A stretch of 64,000 bases of DNA from Marichromatium purpuratum 984 (GTDB lineage Bacteria; Pseudomonadota; Gammaproteobacteria; Chromatiales; Chromatiaceae), in the NCBI RefSeq assembly GCF_000224005.2, contig NZ_CP007031.1, positions 1,041,501-1,105,500 on the forward strand, given 5' to 3'. A model generated the notes under the pieces. It did not search any database. It saw only the letters and a program-made list of their open reading frames with translations, and was not told the origin of the DNA. Made by a program: the position numbers and the translations under genes. Positions 1-8,525 of this stretch are shown piece by piece (the first letter of the stretch is position 1; each line of letters starts with the position of its first letter).

Positions 1-120
1 AACCCGGCGCTGCGCCTCCAGGGACGGCTCGCCAACGCCCTCGACGAGACCTATGAAACGGCCTATCTGTACAATCAGCCCGGTCGCGCGTTCTATCTGA
101 CCCTGCGCTACCAGCCCTGA
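1..120 (+). CDS. TonB-dependent outer-membrane receptor, C-terminal end only (BtuB-like)
   Basis: The window opens inside this gene: 39 codons and a TGA remain. The tail resembles the last strands of a TonB-dependent receptor barrel. It has the usual 'N-L-D-x-x-Y-x-x-x-x-Y-N-Q-P-G-R' loop followed by an aromatic closing strand (FYLTLRYQP). It lies directly ahead of cobT-cobC-cobS, so a BtuB-type corrinoid receptor is the natural guess, but substrate cannot be read from 39 residues. A cobalamin riboswitch, if present, would lie upstream of the window. Confidence 0.7.
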   Translation, partial: NPALRLQGRLANALDETYETAYLYNQPGRAFYLTLRYQP

Positions 121-271
121 CCCGGTGCGGTGACCGCCCCGGCGCGGGGCGGCCCGGCCCGTCGAGCAGATCCGCCATGTCCTCGATCCCTTTCCGCCGC
201 CCCGTGCGGTATTCGACCCCGTCGCGCCGGTGCTGCGCGACGCCCATCGCTCCCATCCATGAGGTGCGCCC

Positions 272-1330
272 ATGACCCCGACCCTCGACTGGCTCGCCGA
301 GCCCTGTCCCCCGATCGATCAGACCGCCGTGCAGCATGCGCTGGCGCGTCAGGACCAGCTCACCAAGCCGCCGGGCTCGCTCGGTCGGCTCGAGGAGCTG
401 GCGGTGCGTCTGGCCGGGCTGCAACGCACCGCCACCCCGGAGGTCGATCCGGTGCGGGTGCTGCTGTTCGCCGCCGATCACGGGGTCGCCGCCGAGGGCG
501 TGTCGCGCTATCCCCAGGACGTCACCAAGCAGATGGTCCGCAACATCGCCAACGGCGGGGCGGGGGTCGCGGTGATGGCCAAGGCGGTCGGGGCCGGGCT
601 CGACATCATCGAGCTGGGCCTGGCCACCGGCTCCGAGGTCGTCGAGGGCGTGCGCTCCGAGCCCCTCGGGCCGGGGAGCGGCAACATCGCCCGCGAGCCG
701 GCGATGACCCCCGAGCAGCTTGCGCGGGCGCTTGACATTGGGCGCGACGCGGTCGATCGCGCCGTCGACGCAGGCGTGCGCCTGATCATCGGTGGTGAAC
801 TCGGTATCGCCAACACCACCGCTGCCGCAGCGCTGGCCTCCGCGCTGCTCGATCGCGCCGCCTCCGAGGTGGTGGGGCCGGGCACCGGGCTGGACAGCGC
901 CGGGGTCAACCGCAAGGCCGAGGTGGTGGCGCGCGCGCTGGCGCTGCACGCCAGCGAGCCGCGCGCGCCGCTGGAGATGCTGCGCCGACTCGGCGGCTTC
1001 GAGATCGCCGCGCTCACCGGCGCCTATCTGCGCGCCGCCCAGCGTGGCGTGGCGATGTTGATCGATGGCTTCATCGTCTCCTCGGCGGCGCTCGCCGCGG
1101 TGCGTCTGCAGCCCGCGGCGCGCGACTGGATGCTGTTCTCGCATCGCTCGGCCGAGCCCGGTCATCGGCTGATGATGGAGGCGCTGGAGGCCGATCCGTT
1201 GCTCGATCTCGGCTTCCGCCTCGGCGAGGCGACCGGCGCCTGCGCCGCGGTGCCGCTGCTGCGTCTGGCCTGCGCGGTGCATCGCGACATGGCGACTTTT
1301 GACGAGGCCGGAGTGAGCAACGCGTGCTGA
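272..1330 (+). CDS. cobT: Nicotinate-nucleotide--dimethylbenzimidazole phosphoribosyltransferase CobT
   Basis: CobT transfers phosphoribose from nicotinate mononucleotide to the lower-ligand base (DMB), giving alpha-ribazole phosphate for the cobalamin nucleotide loop. The 352-residue length is normal for the family. Family features visible are the N-terminal KPPGSLGRLE, the ADHGV segment, the GGELGIANTT phosphate-binding loop, and SHRSAEPGH near the C-terminus, whose Glu (about residue 295) aligns with the catalytic base. The start is the ATG preceded by GAGGTG. The GTG start of cobC overlaps the cobT stop by 7 bp, so the two are probably translationally coupled. The gene is cytoplasmic and heads a cobT-cobC-cobS unit. 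Confidence 0.95.
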   Translation: MTPTLDWLAEPCPPIDQTAVQHALARQDQLTKPPGSLGRLEELAVRLAGLQRTATPEVDPVRVLLFAADHGVAAEGVSRYPQDVTKQMVRNIANGGAGVAVMAKAVGAGLDIIELGLATGSEVVEGVRSEPLGPGSGNIAREPAMTPEQLARALDIGRDAVDRAVDAGVRLIIGGELGIANTTAAAALASALLDRAASEVVGPGTGLDSAGVNRKAEVVARALALHASEPRAPLEMLRRLGGFEIAALTGAYLRAAQRGVAMLIDGFIVSSAALAAVRLQPAARDWMLFSHRSAEPGHRLMMEALEADPLLDLGFRLGEATGACAAVPLLRLACAVHRDMATFDEAGVSNAC

Positions 1331-1914
1331 GCCTGCGCGGCCGGCTGATCGACCTGCTGCGTCACGGCGAGGTCGAGGGCGGGAACCGTCTGCGCGGCAG
1401 TTGCGATGATCCGCTGAGCGCGCGTGGCTGGTCGCAGCTGCGCGCGGCCACCGCCGGGCTCGACGAGCCGCGGCTGGTGGTCAGCTCGCCATCGCTGCGC
1501 TGCGCGGCCTTCGCCCGCGAGCTGGCCGCACGGCGCGGGCTCGAGCTGGTGCTCGAACCCGCGCTGGCAGAGCGTCACTTCGGCGATTGGGAGGGGTGCT
1601 CGGCCAGCGAGCTCCCCGAGGATGAACGCTGGCGGCTGTGGGATGATCCGCTCGGCTTCACCCCGCCGGGGGGCGAGCCGATGCCTGACTTCCTCGCCCG
1701 GACCCGCACGGCCTGGCGCGCGCTGCTCGACGGCGGCGGGCCGGACGCGCTGGTGGTGACCCACGGCGGGGTGATTCGCGCGATCCTCGCCGAGGTGCTG
1801 GAGATGCCGCCGCGGGCGATGATCCTGCTCGAGGTCGTCCATGCCGGGCGCAGTCGCGTCCGTGTCCCACCCTCACCGGGCCGCCCCAGCCTGGTGACCC
1901 ATCGAGGTCCCTGA
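1324..1914 (+). CDS. cobC: Alpha-ribazole phosphatase, histidine phosphatase family
   Basis: This 196-residue protein belongs to the phosphoglycerate-mutase-like histidine phosphatases. The phospho-accepting His is in LLRHGE (RHG at residues 13-15), and the second catalytic His is in VTHGG (about residue 147). Between cobT and cobS its likely job is dephosphorylating alpha-ribazole 5'-phosphate. Translation begins at a GTG inside the end of cobT, and its TGA overlaps the cobS ATG. The last 20 or so residues (RVPPSPGRPS...) are Pro/Arg-rich and look non-conserved. Other phosphatases share this fold, so the specific name rests on context. Confidence 0.85.
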   Translation: MLSLRGRLIDLLRHGEVEGGNRLRGSCDDPLSARGWSQLRAATAGLDEPRLVVSSPSLRCAAFARELAARRGLELVLEPALAERHFGDWEGCSASELPEDERWRLWDDPLGFTPPGGEPMPDFLARTRTAWRALLDGGGPDALVVTHGGVIRAILAEVLEMPPRAMILLEVVHAGRSRVRVPPSPGRPSLVTHRGP

Positions 1915-2663
1915 TGTCCCATCTCGTTCCCTTCTATGCCGCCGGGCGGCTGTTGACCCGGCTGCCCTTTCCCGACCCCGGCGTGGTCGACCCCGCCGAC
2001 CAGGGCCGCTCGGTGGCCTGGTACCCGGCCGTCGGGCTGGTGCTCGGCGCGCTGCTCGCGCTCGCCGCGCTCGCCGCGCAGCACACCGACCCGCTGCTCG
2101 GTGCGGCGCTGCTGCTGGCCTTCTGGACCTGGTCGACCGGCGGGCTGCACTGCGACGGCCTGGCCGACAGTGCCGACGCCTGGATCGGCGGGCTCGGCGA
2201 TCGTGCCCGCACCCTGGAGATCATGAAGGACCCGCGCAGCGGGCCGATGGCGGTGGCGGTGCTGGGGCTGGCGCTGCAGCTGAAGTGGAGCGCGCTGCAG
2301 CTGTTGCTCGATGTCGAGGCGGCCTGGCTGCTGCTCTGGGTGCCGCTGCTCGCGCGCGCGGTGTTGCCGCCGCTACTGCTCACCACCGCCTATGCCCGCA
2401 CCCAGGGCATCGTCAGCGATCAGGTCGCCCATCTCGGGCGCACCTGGGCCTGGGTGGCGAGCGGCGCGGCCTTCATCGGCTGTGTGCTGATGCTCGGCGG
2501 ACTGGGTCTGGTGCTGGTCGGGTGCGCCCTGGCGGTGTTGTGGCTGGCGCGCCGCGCCATGCTCGCCCGGCTCGGCGGCTTCACCGGGGATACCGCCGGT
2601 GCCCTGGTCGAGCTGACCGAGATCGCCCTGGTGGTGCTCGCAGCGCTGCTGCTCGGCGGCTGA
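1914..2663 (+). CDS. cobS: Adenosylcobinamide-GDP ribazoletransferase (cobalamin synthase) CobS
   Basis: This integral membrane enzyme joins adenosylcobinamide-GDP with alpha-ribazole (or its phosphate), the last assembly step of cobalamin. It has 249 residues, the usual size, with several Leu/Ala-rich membrane segments. The family's acidic metal-binding motif is visible as LHCDGLADSADAW (residues 79-90), followed by a KDPRSGPMA segment. Its ATG overlaps the cobC TGA (TGATG). No cobU/cobP (the cobinamide kinase step) is in the window; it may lie upstream. Confidence 0.95.
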   Translation: MSHLVPFYAAGRLLTRLPFPDPGVVDPADQGRSVAWYPAVGLVLGALLALAALAAQHTDPLLGAALLLAFWTWSTGGLHCDGLADSADAWIGGLGDRARTLEIMKDPRSGPMAVAVLGLALQLKWSALQLLLDVEAAWLLLWVPLLARAVLPPLLLTTAYARTQGIVSDQVAHLGRTWAWVASGAAFIGCVLMLGGLGLVLVGCALAVLWLARRAMLARLGGFTGDTAGALVELTEIALVVLAALLLGG

Positions 2664-2676
2664 GCGGCGCCGCGGC

Positions 2677-3078
2677 TCAGCGTGCCAGCTGGTGCGGGTC
2701 GGCGGCGCAGGCCTCGCGGCATGCGCGATGGCGGTTGGCGCAGTAGCCGTAGAGGTTCTCGGCGCACGACCACCAGGGGTAGCCGCAATCGAGTTCACCG
2801 TTGAATGTGCCGACCTCGCTGAGACACCAGCGATAGTCGCGGAAGGCCTCGGTATGGCCGGCCTCGCAGTCGCGATAGTCGGCGCGGGCGTGCTCGCGAC
2901 AATGCGCGCGGGCGCTGTCGCACTGGCCGATACAGGCGGCGATGGCGAGCTGACGGGGCAGGGGCTGGTCCTTCAGCAGCGGGTCGCTGCAGGCGCCGAG
3001 CAGGCTCAGCGCCAGGGCCAGCACGACACCACGTCGCGATCGACGAAAGGGATGCGGTGACGATTGGCGCAGTCTCAT
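2677..3078 (-). CDS. Cys-rich lipoprotein, ten-cysteine framework (unknown function)
   Basis: I do not recognise a named family. The 133-residue product starts at the ATG at 3078, chosen because it gives a clean lipoprotein signal: Arg-rich n-region, hydrophobic stretch and lipobox LLGAC with lipidated Cys30. The mature part has ten more cysteines spaced C-x3-C-x6-C-x10-C-x13-C-x12-C-x6-C-x7-C-x6-C-x3-C. This almost exactly matches the lipoprotein at 51564-51974, so the two are paralogues of a disulfide-rich, probably helical, periplasmic domain. It is convergent with cobS (13 bp apart) and divergent from the lipoprotein at 3263. Confidence 0.75.
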   Translation of the reverse strand: MRLRQSSPHPFRRSRRGVVLALALSLLGACSDPLLKDQPLPRQLAIAACIGQCDSARAHCREHARADYRDCEAGHTEAFRDYRWCLSEVGTFNGELDCGYPWWSCAENLYGYCANRHRACREACAADPHQLAR

Positions 3079-3262
3079 CGGGAGGCTCCGGGGATGTGAC
3101 GGTCGCGCCTCGACCCTGGCGCGGTTGCGGTCACTGTAGCGGCAATCGCGCCCCGGTGCATCCGCATGACATACAATGGGCGCTCGGGGGCCGCGCCTGA
3201 CCGCGGTCGGTCGAGGGTCGAGGCGGGCGCGCGCCGCGCCGCCGTCGCCGAGGGAGAACGCC

Positions 3263-3802
3263 ATGTCCAGAATCGTCGTGCCCGTTGTGTTGCTCGGTCT
3301 GCTTGCGGGGTGTGCGCTGATCCCGCCGCAGCGTCTCGGCGGGATCGCCGTCGAGGTGCCGCCGGAGGAGTACGGCAGGCGGCTGTGCGAGCACCTCGAG
3401 ATCGAGGTCTATGCCACCTGTGTCAGCCAGGTGATCGACAATCTCGACCGTCCCCGTCCCGAGGTGCCCTCGCCGGGTCGTTCGACCTCGGGGCCGGTGG
3501 TGGCGGTGGTCGACGGCGAGGTATTCAGCGGCGACTATCGCTCGACCCTGTTCACCGGCGAACTGAATCTGACCAGCCCGAAGACCCGCTGTCGCGGTGG
3601 TTACAGCGCCTTCTCCGGCGATCCGGCCGCGATCTACGAATTCCACTGCGAGGACGGGCGCAGCGGCTGGGCGGATCTGGTGCGCGATCTCAGCGGTCGC
3701 AACGGTATCGGCCGACTCGCCTTCAGCGACGGCGCCGCCGGTCAGCTGGTGTTCGGTCACGCCCCGTTGGGCAGCGCCGAGCCCTATCCCTATCTGCCCT
3801 GA
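3263..3802 (+). CDS. Predicted lipoprotein, unknown function
   Basis: This 179-residue product has a short signal peptide and a lipobox, LLAGC, near residue 16. The start is the ATG behind AGGGAGAA; an upstream in-frame start would destroy the signal peptide. Past the N-terminus there is a conserved-looking mixed alpha/beta region of about 100 residues, beginning with VVAVVDGEVFSGDYRST and including cysteines in KTRCRGGY and EFHCEDG that could pair. I do not recognise the domain. The final 13 bp overlap the 3' end of the convergent gene at 3790-5034. Confidence 0.7.
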   Translation: MSRIVVPVVLLGLLAGCALIPPQRLGGIAVEVPPEEYGRRLCEHLEIEVYATCVSQVIDNLDRPRPEVPSPGRSTSGPVVAVVDGEVFSGDYRSTLFTGELNLTSPKTRCRGGYSAFSGDPAAIYEFHCEDGRSGWADLVRDLSGRNGIGRLAFSDGAAGQLVFGHAPLGSAEPYPYLP

Positions 3803-5034
3803 TCGGGGCCGCGCAGACGCTCGGTCAGGCGCAGCATCTCGCGCTCCATCTCCAGGTTCTCGAACGGGCGCAGCGTTGGGAGCTGACGCTCCATCAGTGC
3901 CTCGAGCAGGCGCTGGCTGGCACGCACCAGCCCCACCAGCTCGCCCGAGAGGCTGACCGTCTGATAGGTGTTCCAGGCGGTGGCGATGTCGCCGGCGAGC
4001 TGCGCGCGCGCGGTGCGAATCTGGCGTGCCTGGTCCTCGAGATAACCCCGATAGACCGCCGCCGCCTCGCCGGTGACGCGCTGCGCCTCGAGGTTGGCCT
4101 CGAGCAGCGCGGCGCGCTCGGGGTTCTGCGCCTTGAGCGTGCGGGTCTCGGCGGCGAGCGTGCGGGCGCGCTCGGCGATGGCGTCGATGCGCGGCAGGTA
4201 GTCGTCCTCGATCTGGTGCTCGATACGGCGGTGGAGGTGCTCCAGGGTCTGCAGCAGCACCACGTAGAGTCCGTAGTAGCGACGCGCGCTCTCCAGATCC
4301 TCGCCACTCTCGGCGACCAGCGCCTCGAGCTGTTCGGTGAGGGTGCGGACGTTGTCGAAGAGGATGCCGAGTTCGACGACGTTGTCGCCGACCACGGTCG
4401 AGAGCAGGAAGCGGACCTGCTCGTCATCGATGTCCAGCCCCATGGCACGCAGCTCGGCGGCGAAGCCGCGCTCGATCGCGGCGATCTCGGCCTCGACTTC
4501 GGTGATCTCGCGCTGGTCGCGGGCGATCGCCGCGGCGTGGTCGGCGCGGGTCTTGAGCAGGGTCGATTGTTCGGGGGCGGTGAGCTGCTGCTGTCTGGAC
4601 TCGGCGATCTGGGCGCGCAGCTCGACGATACGGGCGTTGAGCTCGCGGATACGCGCACGCTGGGCGAGCGCTGGCGAGACCGAGAGCAGCGCGACGGCGC
4701 GATCGAGCAGGGCGTCGATCTCGGCCTGGTTGGAGTTGCGGTCGGGACCGAACCAGGCGCGCTCGGGCAGCGTCGCCTGGCGCTCGGTGAGGGTCAGCGC
4801 CTCCTCCAGCTCGGGGCGCGCCCGCTCCCAGGCGCGACCGAGGTCGGCGCCGTCGTCGCCGAGTAGTCGCCGGGCGTCGGCCGCAGCCTGATCGGCGAGC
4901 TCGCGCGAACGTTGCCACCACGCGGCGGCGGTGCTCTGAGCGCGCTCCCAGGCATCGGTGTCGGGCTCCTGCGCTAGGCTCGGCGCGGGCAGGGCGAGTG
5001 CGAACAGCAGTGGGGTCAGCGAGATCGGGCGCAT
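3790..5034 (-). CDS. Periplasmic coiled-coil protein, unknown function
   Basis: The 414-residue product starts with a signal peptide (MRPISLTPLLFALALPAPSLA, cleavage near residue 21). The mature chain is nearly all helical and charged, with long heptad-like stretches (about residues 100-200 and 230-340). No enzyme motif or membrane segment is visible after the signal. It shares its last 13 bp with the convergent lipoprotein gene. It may be an envelope scaffold or tethering protein, but nothing visible in the sequence proves a function. Confidence 0.7.
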   Translation of the reverse strand: MRPISLTPLLFALALPAPSLAQEPDTDAWERAQSTAAAWWQRSRELADQAAADARRLLGDDGADLGRAWERARPELEEALTLTERQATLPERAWFGPDRNSNQAEIDALLDRAVALLSVSPALAQRARIRELNARIVELRAQIAESRQQQLTAPEQSTLLKTRADHAAAIARDQREITEVEAEIAAIERGFAAELRAMGLDIDDEQVRFLLSTVVGDNVVELGILFDNVRTLTEQLEALVAESGEDLESARRYYGLYVVLLQTLEHLHRRIEHQIEDDYLPRIDAIAERARTLAAETRTLKAQNPERAALLEANLEAQRVTGEAAAVYRGYLEDQARQIRTARAQLAGDIATAWNTYQTVSLSGELVGLVRASQRLLEALMERQLPTLRPFENLEMEREMLRLTERLRGPDQGR

Positions 5035-5103
5035 GGCGGTCGGGGTCGGGCGGTTGCGGAACTCGTCCCACTCTAGCAGCGCCGCGCGCGCTTGCCGAGG
5101 CCA

Positions 5104-5207
5104 GCTATCAGCCGCCAGCCGCCAGCCGCCAGCCTCCAGGGCTGTAAGCTGATAGCTGTCGGCTGGTAGCTGGTAGCTGGTAGCTGGTAGCTGGTAGCTG
5201 GTAGCTG
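5104..5207. repeat. Heptanucleotide repeat copy 1 (arm-less, inverted)
   Basis: The left block is five 7-bp units (GCTATCA, GCCGCCA x3, GCCTCCA; 5104-5138). The right block is six perfect copies of GTAGCTG (5166-5207). The blocks are linked by a perfect 11-bp inverted repeat: CAGCTATCAGC (5102-5112) against GCTGATAGCTG (5148-5158). Unlike the other copies, no CGCAAAG-type arms are present. It lies between the divergent gene at 5034 and the SRP RNA. Confidence 0.9.
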
Positions 5208-5290
5208 GCTCCCGGTTTGTCTTCCGTGGCGCACTTTGTTAATCTCTCGCGCTCTTGTCGTCATCGTCTGATGGTTGCAAGAGCGTTATG

Positions 5291-5402
5291 GTGACCCGTG
5301 TCGGTCCCCTCGCAACGTGAGATCGTGAACCCGGTCAGGCCCGGAAGGGAGCAGCCGCAGCGGTTGAAGCGTGTGCCGGGGTGTGGCTGGCGCGGGTTGC
5401 CG
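5291..5402 (+). ncRNA. ffs: 4.5S RNA, bacterial small signal recognition particle RNA
   Basis: The diagnostic SRP domain IV core is present: GTCAGGCCCGGAAGGGAGCAGCC at 5335-5357 contains the conserved GGAAGGGAGCAGCC asymmetric-loop/tetraloop region. It is followed by the standard GCGTGTGCCGGGGTGTGGCTGG 3' arm. The ends pair well: GGTGACCCG (5291-5299) with CGGGTTGCC (5394-5402), including G-U pairs. The length of about 112 nt fits the gammaproteobacterial 4.5S form. The RNA binds Ffh to target membrane proteins. Its position just upstream of dnaX is common in this class. Exact ends are set by the terminal helix and may be off by a few bases. Confidence 0.93.
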
Positions 5403-5522
5403 CCCCAGATTCCGCGCTGACGCCGGCCTCGGTCCGCGACGCCAGACGCCACCCTTAGGAAGCTCCCCGCGCTCGCCCGCGTGCGCGCCCTGCAACAGAG
5501 TTTCGACCGATTCGAGTCGCGC

Positions 5523-7337
5523 ATGTCCTACCAGGTGCTCGCCCGTAAGTGGCGCCCCAAGTCGTTCGACGATATGGTCGGCCAGCAGCATGTGGTGAGG
5601 GCGCTCGCCAATGCGCTCGATCGCGGCCAGCTGCATCACGCCTATCTGTTCACCGGTACCCGCGGGGTCGGCAAGACCACCCTGGCGCGCATCCTCGCCA
5701 AGTCGCTCAACTGTGAGCAGGGCGTGAGCGCACATCCCTGTGGTCAGTGCGCGACCTGTCGCGAGGTCGATGCCGGGCGCTTCGTCGATCTGATCGAGGT
5801 CGACGCGGCCTCGCGCACCAAGGTCGACCAGACCCGTGAACTGCTCGACAACGTCCCCTATGCCCCGGCGCACGGTCGCTACAAGGTGTATCTCATCGAT
5901 GAGGTGCACATGTTTTCGGCGCACAGCTTCAATGCCCTGTTGAAGACGCTCGAGGAGCCGCCGCCGCACGTCAAGTTCCTGCTCGCCACCACCGATCCGC
6001 AGCGTCTGCCGGTGACCGTGCTCTCGCGCTGTCTGCAGTTCAACCTGCGCCGTCTGCTGCCCGACGAGATCGGCGCGCACCTGCGTCATGTGCTCGAGAC
6101 CGAGGGGCTGGCGTTCGAGTCCCCGGCGCTGGCCCAGCTCGCGCGCGCCGCCGATGGCAGCATGCGTGACGCGCTGAGCCTGCTCGATCAGGCGATCGCC
6201 TTCGGCGGCGGTCAGCTGGTCGAGGCCGAGGTGCGCGCCATGCTCGGCACCCTCGACGGCGAGGTGGTGCTGGCGCTGGTCGAGGCGTTGGCCAGCGGCG
6301 ACGGTGCCGCGCTGCTCGCCGAGGTCGAGCGCGTCGCCGCGCTCACCCCCGATTACGCCGAGTTGCTGCGCGAGCTGATCGCGCTGCTGCATCGTCTGGC
6401 GCTGGTTCAGCAGGTGCCGCGGCTGCTTGCCGCCGACGATCCCGATGGGGACCGTCTCGGCGCCCTCGCCGCGCGCCTCTCGCCCGAGGACGTGCAGCTC
6501 TACTACCAGGTTGCGTTGACCGGGCAGGGCGATCTCGCCCTCGCGCCGGATCCGCGCGCCGGACTCGAGATGGTGCTGCTGCGCGCGCTCGCCTTCCGCC
6601 CCGCCTCGCCCGCCGGGCAGCCCGACGGCGCACCCGCTGCGCGTCGGCCTCCCGATCCGCGTCCCGCCCCCCCGGCCGCACCCCGTCAGAGTGCGCCAGC
6701 GCCGAGCCGTGGCCCGAACGCCTCTGGTACGCCACCCTGGGAGGTTGCCGCCCCGGCGCCGCTCCCGGCTCCCGAGCCATCGGCGCCTGCGTCCGTTGCG
6801 GCGGTGCCTGCTGCGCCCTCGCCGGACAGTGCGCCCGCCGCTGGTGTGCCGCCTTGGGAGGTCGCCGACCCGAGTCCGATCTCCGAGCCGTCGGCGCCAG
6901 CGCCCGCTGTATCATCGCCGCGCGCGCCTGTCACCGCCCCCCGTCCCGACCTCCGCTCCCCGGCGCAGTGGCAGCAGCTCGTCGCCGGGCTGCGGGTGCG
7001 TGGGATCGCCGGCGAGCTGGCGCACAACTGTGGTTTTCTCGACTGGGCCGATGGCCGCCTGCTGCTGAGTCTGGACCCGGCGGTCGAGCATTTGCGTGTG
7101 CCTACGGCCGAGAGCCGTTTGCGCGAGGCGCTCGAGGGCGCGCTCGGCGAGCCGGTGCGCCTCGAGTTCCAGATTGCCCGCCCCGAACAGGAGACACTCG
7201 CTCAGCGTCGCGTGCGTGAGGCCGAGGCGCGCCAGCGCGCGGCCGAGGAGACGATGTACGCCGACCCGGTGGCCGAGCGGATGCGCGAGCAGCTCGCCGC
7301 CGACTGGGTCCCGGGCAGCATCGAGCCGCAGGGCTGA
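5523..7337 (+). CDS. dnaX: DNA polymerase III subunit tau (clamp loader)
   Basis: DnaX is the ATPase of the polymerase III clamp loader. I start it at the ATG giving [12 protein letters not shown], the conserved N-terminus, for 604 residues. Visible features are Walker A GTRGVGKT (45-52), the four zinc cysteines (64, 73, 76, 79), Walker B LIDEVHM (about 124-130) and the LSRC sensor/arginine-finger motif. An Ala/Pro-rich linker (about 365-475) carries a duplicated PPWEVA segment (402-409 and 441-448). A tau-type C-terminal domain follows. I see no A-rich slippery site for making the short gamma form. Confidence 0.96.
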   Translation: MSYQVLARKWRPKSFDDMVGQQHVVRALANALDRGQLHHAYLFTGTRGVGKTTLARILAKSLNCEQGVSAHPCGQCATCREVDAGRFVDLIEVDAASRTKVDQTRELLDNVPYAPAHGRYKVYLIDEVHMFSAHSFNALLKTLEEPPPHVKFLLATTDPQRLPVTVLSRCLQFNLRRLLPDEIGAHLRHVLETEGLAFESPALAQLARAADGSMRDALSLLDQAIAFGGGQLVEAEVRAMLGTLDGEVVLALVEALASGDGAALLAEVERVAALTPDYAELLRELIALLHRLALVQQVPRLLAADDPDGDRLGALAARLSPEDVQLYYQVALTGQGDLALAPDPRAGLEMVLLRALAFRPASPAGQPDGAPAARRPPDPRPAPPAAPRQSAPAPSRGPNASGTPPWEVAAPAPLPAPEPSAPASVAAVPAAPSPDSAPAAGVPPWEVADPSPISEPSAPAPAVSSPRAPVTAPRPDLRSPAQWQQLVAGLRVRGIAGELAHNCGFLDWADGRLLLSLDPAVEHLRVPTAESRLREALEGALGEPVRLEFQIARPEQETLAQRRVREAEARQRAAEETMYADPVAERMREQLAADWVPGSIEPQG

Positions 7338-7506
7338 GTCACGCGCATGCCGGGCGCTGGCCGTTGTGATGCCTCCCCGCGTCCGCTCGAGCCATGTATC
7401 CTTGCGTCCGGCACGCGACGCGTGCGCCACTGCGAGCGTCGCGTCATGCGTTGTCCCCGCCGGGGGCGCGATGTCCCCAATCACCCGTCAACGAGGTAGA
7501 TCCAAG

Positions 7507-7830
7507 ATGAAAGCTGGACTCGGTGGCCTGCTCAAGCAGGCGCAGAAGATGCAGGAAGAGATGCAGCAGGCGCAGGCACGCCTGGCCGAGGAGGAGGTGA
7601 CCGGCGAGGCCGGTGGCGGTATGGTCAAGGTGACCATGAACGGCAAGTACCAGACCAAGCGTGTCGAGATCGATCCCTCGCTGCTCGGCGACGACAAGGA
7701 GATGCTCGAGGACCTGATCTCGGCGGCGATCAACGACGCCACCCAGCGTGTCGCCGAGAAGATGAAGGAGACCATGTCGTCGGTGACCGCCGGCATGCCG
7801 CTGCCTCCGGGCATGAAGTTCCCCTTCTGA
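7507..7830 (+). CDS. ybaB: Nucleoid-associated protein YbaB/EbfC
   Basis: This small dimeric DNA-binding protein is usually encoded between dnaX and recR, as here. The product is 107 residues with a Met/Gln/Ala-rich N-terminal helix ([17 protein letters not shown]), the conserved [10 protein letters not shown] strand region and a C-terminus ending GMKFPF, all typical. The start ATG is preceded by GAGGTAGATCCA. It binds DNA with little sequence preference. recR follows 19 bp downstream, so the two are likely cotranscribed. Confidence 0.95.
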   Translation: MKAGLGGLLKQAQKMQEEMQQAQARLAEEEVTGEAGGGMVKVTMNGKYQTKRVEIDPSLLGDDKEMLEDLISAAINDATQRVAEKMKETMSSVTAGMPLPPGMKFPF

Positions 7831-7849
7831 GTCCGTTGGTCGAGCGCGC

Positions 7850-8446
7850 ATGAGCGAGCGGGCCCTGCTCGATCAGCTGATCGATGCGTTGCGCTGTCTG
7901 CCCGGGGTCGGGCCGAAGTCGGCGCAGCGCATCGCCTTCCACCTGCTCGAGCGTGATCGCGAGGGCGGGGCGCGGTTGGCGCGGGTGATGGCCGAGGCGA
8001 TGACTCGTATCGGTCACTGCGATCGCTGTCGCACCCTGACCGAACGCGAGCGCTGTGCGATCTGCGCCGATCCCCACCGCGATGCCGGATTGCTGTGCGT
8101 GGTCGAGCAGCCCTCCGAGGTCGTCGCCATCGAGCAGGCCACCGACTTCGGTGGACGCTATTTCGTCCTCGGCGGGCGGCTCTCGCCGCTCGACGGGATC
8201 GGTCCGGCCGAGCTGGGACTCGACCGGCTCGAGGCGCTGCTGGCCGAGGGCGTGGTGCGTGAGCTGGTGCTCGCCATCAGCCCGACGGTCGAGGGCGGAG
8301 CGACGGCGCAGTTCGTCGCCGAGCTGGCCACGGTGCAGGGCGTCGCGGTCACCCGGATCGCCCAGGGCGTGCCCCTGGGCGGGGACCTTGATGCGCTCGA
8401 CGGCGGCACCCTGGCGCTCGCCCTTGCCGGGCGCCGCGCCTTCTGA
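7850..8446 (+). CDS. recR: Recombination mediator protein RecR
   Basis: RecR works with RecF/RecO to load RecA on gapped DNA. The 198-residue product has the whole family layout: an N-terminal helix-hairpin-helix ([14 protein letters not shown], residues 17-30), a C4 zinc finger (Cys57, 60, 69, 72), then a Toprim domain starting at [15 protein letters not shown], and a C-terminal region ending in the usual GRRAF. It follows ybaB closely, as in most proteobacteria. Confidence 0.96.
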   Translation: MSERALLDQLIDALRCLPGVGPKSAQRIAFHLLERDREGGARLARVMAEAMTRIGHCDRCRTLTERERCAICADPHRDAGLLCVVEQPSEVVAIEQATDFGGRYFVLGGRLSPLDGIGPAELGLDRLEALLAEGVVRELVLAISPTVEGGATAQFVAELATVQGVAVTRIAQGVPLGGDLDALDGGTLALALAGRRAF

Positions 8447-8525
8447 AGGGACCGGCGGGCCAGAGCCGCGCCGGTCATCCGCCCCCGAGCGGGGCGATAT
8501 CTCGATCTTGGGAGCGAACATCAGG

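Noticed and set aside
134-262. Open stretch ahead of cobT ending ...DPVAPVLRDAHRSHP-stop
   Set aside because: No start codon after the preceding in-frame stop, and no recognisable family; might be a remnant but cannot be supported.
5523-7337. Programmed frameshift site in dnaX for a gamma product
   Set aside because: No slippery A-rich heptamer followed by a hairpin was found in the linker region.
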